A stretch of 14,230 nucleotides of DNA from Endomicrobiia bacterium (lineage in GTDB: Bacteria > Elusimicrobiota > Endomicrobiia > PHAN01). Below are positions 12,699 to 14,230 of the stretch, one piece after another. The notes beneath the pieces were generated by a model. The model did no database searches and was not told the origin of the DNA. It worked only from the letters and a program-made list of their open reading frames with translations. The stretch is taken from positions 1 to 14,230 of the forward strand of contig JASEHK010000021.1 of the NCBI GenBank assembly GCA_030018875.1. Reading direction: 5' to 3'. Each line of letters begins with the position of its first letter. Position 1 is the first letter of the stretch. The position numbers and the translations under genes are program-made.

Positions 12699-12858
12699 AC
12701 GCGGGCGAAAGTATATCAAGAAGCAAAAAAGGTGAAAAAGTGACAAGGTGAAAGGGCGGCGCCGCGAGCGTCATGGTCCGTCCGAAGATACGCGTTTGTC
12801 GCTTTATTTAATGCGTCTGTGCTAATAAAACACGGCTCAAAAAACATTAGCCCAAAAA

Positions 12859-13134
12859 TCATACGCGTCTTGTTGTCCTTTGGTAAACGTCTTTTCTGTG
12901 GCCTATTACGACAACGCGGATTTCGTTTCCCGAGACATAATATATGATTCTGTAATCCCCGACGCGCAGTTTCCTGTAACCTTTGAGTCCCCTTTTGAGC
13001 GGAAGCCCGTATCTGAATGGGTCTGCGAGAAGACGATTCTCTATGGCGGAGCGGAGGGGCGCCCTGTCGGGCGGGGAAACGGCGGGTATGTCGCGGGTTT
13101 TTACTTTGGGATGATAAACGACGATATAGGCCAC
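12859..13134 (-). CDS. RelE-family toxin of a second toxin-antitoxin pair
   Basis: A 91-residue RelE-fold toxin starting with GTG at 13134, directly after the antitoxin stop (zero intergenic bases). Typical elements are YIVVYHPKVKTRDIP at the N-terminus, LKRGLKGYRKLRVGDYRIIYYV (46-67) and the C-terminal VVVIGHRKDVYQR (74-86) with His79, Arg80 and Tyr84. RelE-like toxins cut mRNA in the ribosomal A site. It is complete and unbroken. No clear terminator follows. A GTG start and zero spacing imply translation coupled to, and weaker than, the antitoxin. Confidence 0.9.
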   Translation of the reverse strand: MAYIVVYHPKVKTRDIPAVSPPDRAPLRSAIENRLLADPFRYGLPLKRGLKGYRKLRVGDYRIIYYVSGNEIRVVVIGHRKDVYQRTTRRV

Positions 13135-13365
13135 TTATTTCCGACGCCCCCAGACGGAATCGTGGCTCAAAGAGCCGCCGCGCCAGTTAAAACCGTCTTC
13201 GCGCGAGGCCGCTCCGGCCGCGAAATACGAGTCCTCGTAAATTTCAAGCGACTCTTTTATGAGTTCGCGGCAGACGCCGGAGACGGACAGATGTTCGCGG
13301 CGGGCTATTTTTTCCACAGCCGAGCGAACGGGCGGCTCAAGCACCACCAAAGTTTTTGAAGTCAT
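13135..13365 (-). CDS. Ribbon-helix-helix antitoxin
   Basis: A 76-residue protein whose N-terminal TLVVLEPPVRSAVEKIARREHLSVS, continuing into GVCRELIKESLEIYED, has the beta-strand plus two-helix layout of an RHH (MetJ/Arc) repressor. The C-terminal part (GFNWRGGSLSHDSVWGRR) would wrap the toxin. A clear Shine-Dalgarno (GGGAGG) lies five bases before the ATG at 13365. RHH antitoxins bind palindromes in their own promoter; one is present at 13381-13400. Family assignment is by pattern, and the partner toxin supports it. Confidence 0.82.
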   Translation of the reverse strand: MTSKTLVVLEPPVRSAVEKIARREHLSVSGVCRELIKESLEIYEDSYFAAGAASREDGFNWRGGSLSHDSVWGRRK

Positions 13366-13380
13366 ACGGCCTCCCGAATG

Positions 13381-13400
13381 ATATATCTTAAAGGATATAT
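13381..13400. promoter_or_regulatory. Palindromic operator upstream of antitoxin gene
   Basis: ATATATC (13381-13387) and GATATAT (13394-13400) are perfect seven-base arms around six bases, 15 bases before the antitoxin start. The position suits autorepression by the RHH antitoxin, and AT-rich hexamers in it could form a -10 box. No convincing -35 is seen. Confidence 0.6.
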
Positions 13401-13419
13401 TCGATTGAGCGGGTTTTCA

Positions 13420-13830
13420 TTACTTTGCGGAAGGAAGCAACAAAGAAAATTTTTCTTGGGGGTAATCCACTCGCAGAACGAATTTGCTCAAAAAACTCTT
13501 AACCCCCAGTAACGGAACGTTTAGATTAGGCATAAAATCTATCACCACATCGTCCGAAACATACTCAAAAATCTTCAAACTCACGGTGTGTCCATAGGCC
13601 GTGGTCACACCATTGCCGGTACCCACTTTTTTCTCATAGCCCGCCTGCAAATTATGTCCCAAAATGCCGGCGAAGGTCGCCGGAAAAGCGCATTCGTCCG
13701 CGCCGGTATCTATGAGGGCGTAAACGCTCAACTTTTTGGAGGTATGCGGATTTATTATCGTTATGGGAAGATAAGGTCTGGCAATATCTCCGGGGCGCAC
13801 CGTAGTGAACGGATGATTTTCAACGCGCAT
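13420..13830 (-). CDS. Retropepsin-like (clan AA) aspartic protease
   Basis: A 136-residue single-domain protein with the retroviral-type active site: ALIDTGADECAFP (38-50) with catalytic Asp41 and the later hydrophobic-hydrophobic-Gly LLGVKSFLSKF (107-117). One such domain gives half of the active site, so it should work as a homodimer like other retropepsin-type bacterial proteins. No signal peptide or membrane segment is seen, so it is cytosolic. The ATG at 13830 overlaps by one base (TGATG) the stop that the preceding DUF5678-like gene would use if its frameshift were repaired, showing an original operon. Substrate unknown. Confidence 0.85.
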   Translation of the reverse strand: MRVENHPFTTVRPGDIARPYLPITIINPHTSKKLSVYALIDTGADECAFPATFAGILGHNLQAGYEKKVGTGNGVTTAYGHTVSLKIFEYVSDDVVIDFMPNLNVPLLGVKSFLSKFVLRVDYPQEKFSLLLPSAK

Positions 13831-14017
13831 CAGTATATCTGGACCATATCTTTGGACGGGATGTAGAAAAGAAAAGGGTTATCAAGCCCTGCTTTTGGGC
13901 ATCTACGAGGGCGTCCTGCGGGTTGACACCGGAACCGACTATGGTGTTGTCATCCAGATTTTTGAGAGCTATGTATTTGCCCTCGTATTTGTCGTTAGTA
14001 ACAAGTGTTTTTTTCAT
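13830..14017 (-). pseudogene. DUF5678-like protein gene with one-base frameshift
   Basis: From ATG 14017 the frame gives MKKTLVTNDKYEGKYIALKN, then a region ending NPQDALVDAQKQG (44 residues), which fits the DUF5678 pattern. It then runs into an unrelated frame to a TGA at 13820. The missing end is present one frame over: LDNPFLFYIPSKDMVQIY, stop at 13832-13830, matching the family's usual C-terminal IPSKDMVxIY. Only one base is lacking, at the G-run around 13886-13889. The restored protein has about 62 residues, function unknown. As written, the product would be 65 residues with an altered tail. A start six codons earlier (14035) is possible; neither has a good Shine-Dalgarno. Confidence 0.75.
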
Positions 14018-14053
14018 TTGAAACGCATACCCCATAGTTATGAATTTGGGGAG

Positions 14054-14083
14054 ATTGTATCAAAAATTCTTGCCGACAGTCAA
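14054..14083 (-). promoter_or_regulatory. Promoter of the DUF5678-protease pair
   Basis: On the minus strand TTGACT (14083-14078), 18 bases, TACAAT (14059-14054), five of six matches each. The start would lie about 30 bases before the ATG at 14017. It begins immediately after the T-tract of the terminator of the preceding gene. Confidence 0.65.
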
Positions 14084-14130
14084 TAAAACGAAGAGCCCCC
14101 CGTTCCGATGTTCATCGGAACGAAGGGCTT
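14084..14130 (-). terminator. Intrinsic terminator of the outer-membrane protein gene
   Basis: CGTTCCGAT (14101-14109) and ATCGGAACG (14114-14122) form a perfect nine-base stem with a four-base loop, extended outside by AGCCC/GGGCT. On the minus strand it is followed by CTTCGTTTTATT. It lies about 60 bases after the stop codon at 14191. A weaker CACGG/CCGTG hairpin (14150-14167) precedes it. Confidence 0.85.
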
Positions 14131-14190
14131 CGTTATAAATCCAAACATTCACGGTTTTGAAGCCGTGATACTTTGTTTCTTGAATAAACC

Positions 14191-14230
14191 TTAGAACTTC
14201 AAGTTGACGCCTATCCGCCATGCGGCCAGG
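14191..14230 (-). CDS. C-terminal fragment of a putative outer-membrane beta-barrel protein
   Basis: Only the last 13 codons are inside the window, LAAWRIGVNLKF plus TAA. Alternating hydrophobic residues ending in a terminal Phe match the last strand of outer-membrane beta-barrels recognised by the BAM machinery. The strong terminator downstream and the in-frame stop support a real gene end. The family cannot be told from so little; if correct, it indicates a diderm host. Confidence 0.5.
   Translation of the reverse strand, partial: LAAWRIGVNLKF

Noticed and set aside
1..14230. CRISPR arrays and tRNA or rRNA genes
   Set aside because: No regularly spaced direct repeats and no tRNA T-arm/acceptor pairing or rRNA blocks were found on either strand by eye.

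Overview
The window reads as a piece of chromosome from an uncultured, probably strictly anaerobic, Gram-negative bacterium. All recognisable protein genes lie on the minus strand. Pointers to anaerobic life are a biotin synthase of the type with a Ser in place of one auxiliary-cluster Cys, a ferredoxin-domain protein and an Rrf2-governed Fe-S gene set. A truncated gene at the right edge ends in the ...VNLKF* tail typical of outer-membrane beta-barrels, hence Gram-negative. A lineage such as Elusimicrobiota or Omnitrophota would fit, but this is a guess from gene flavour and cannot be settled here.

Layout, read in transcription order (right to left). (1) 14230-13366: the end of a putative outer-membrane protein with its terminator, then a near-consensus promoter driving a DUF5678-like gene interrupted by a one-base frameshift and a retropepsin-like aspartic protease. 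(2) 13365-12859: an RHH antitoxin and RelE-type toxin pair with a palindromic operator. (3) 12698-8822: an Fe-S homeostasis island: rrf2, class V cysteine desulfurase, an Ogg2-type DNA glycosylase, Nfu scaffold, a Cys-rich small protein and a ferredoxin-domain protein. It starts from a perfect TTGACA-N17-TATAAT promoter overlapped by a palindrome. Two related ATTCCCGC...GCGGGAAT repeat elements sit inside or next to it, the second before a ThiF/MoeB-type adenylyltransferase (8590-7790). (4) 7713-4054: aspS (with the His31 signature of non-discriminating AspRS), asd overlapping it, and a YdjC/ChbG-type deacetylase with its own promoter. (5) 3997-3495: a second toxin-antitoxin pair ending in a strong bidirectional terminator. 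(6) 3494-3030: no intact gene; it holds the terminator, a probable broken small gene, a nested inverted-repeat element, a LexA-like palindrome and a BirA-like operator with a promoter on each side. (7) 3029-1: a biotin cluster, bioB, a FabG-like reductase, a FabF-like ketosynthase and the start of bioF.

The points most worth following are the biotin cluster with its own ketosynthase and ketoreductase (a possible dedicated route to the pimeloyl thioester) under a BirA-type box, the Fe-S island with its atypical second ferredoxin cluster, and two single-base frameshifts that are either assembly errors or real gene decay.
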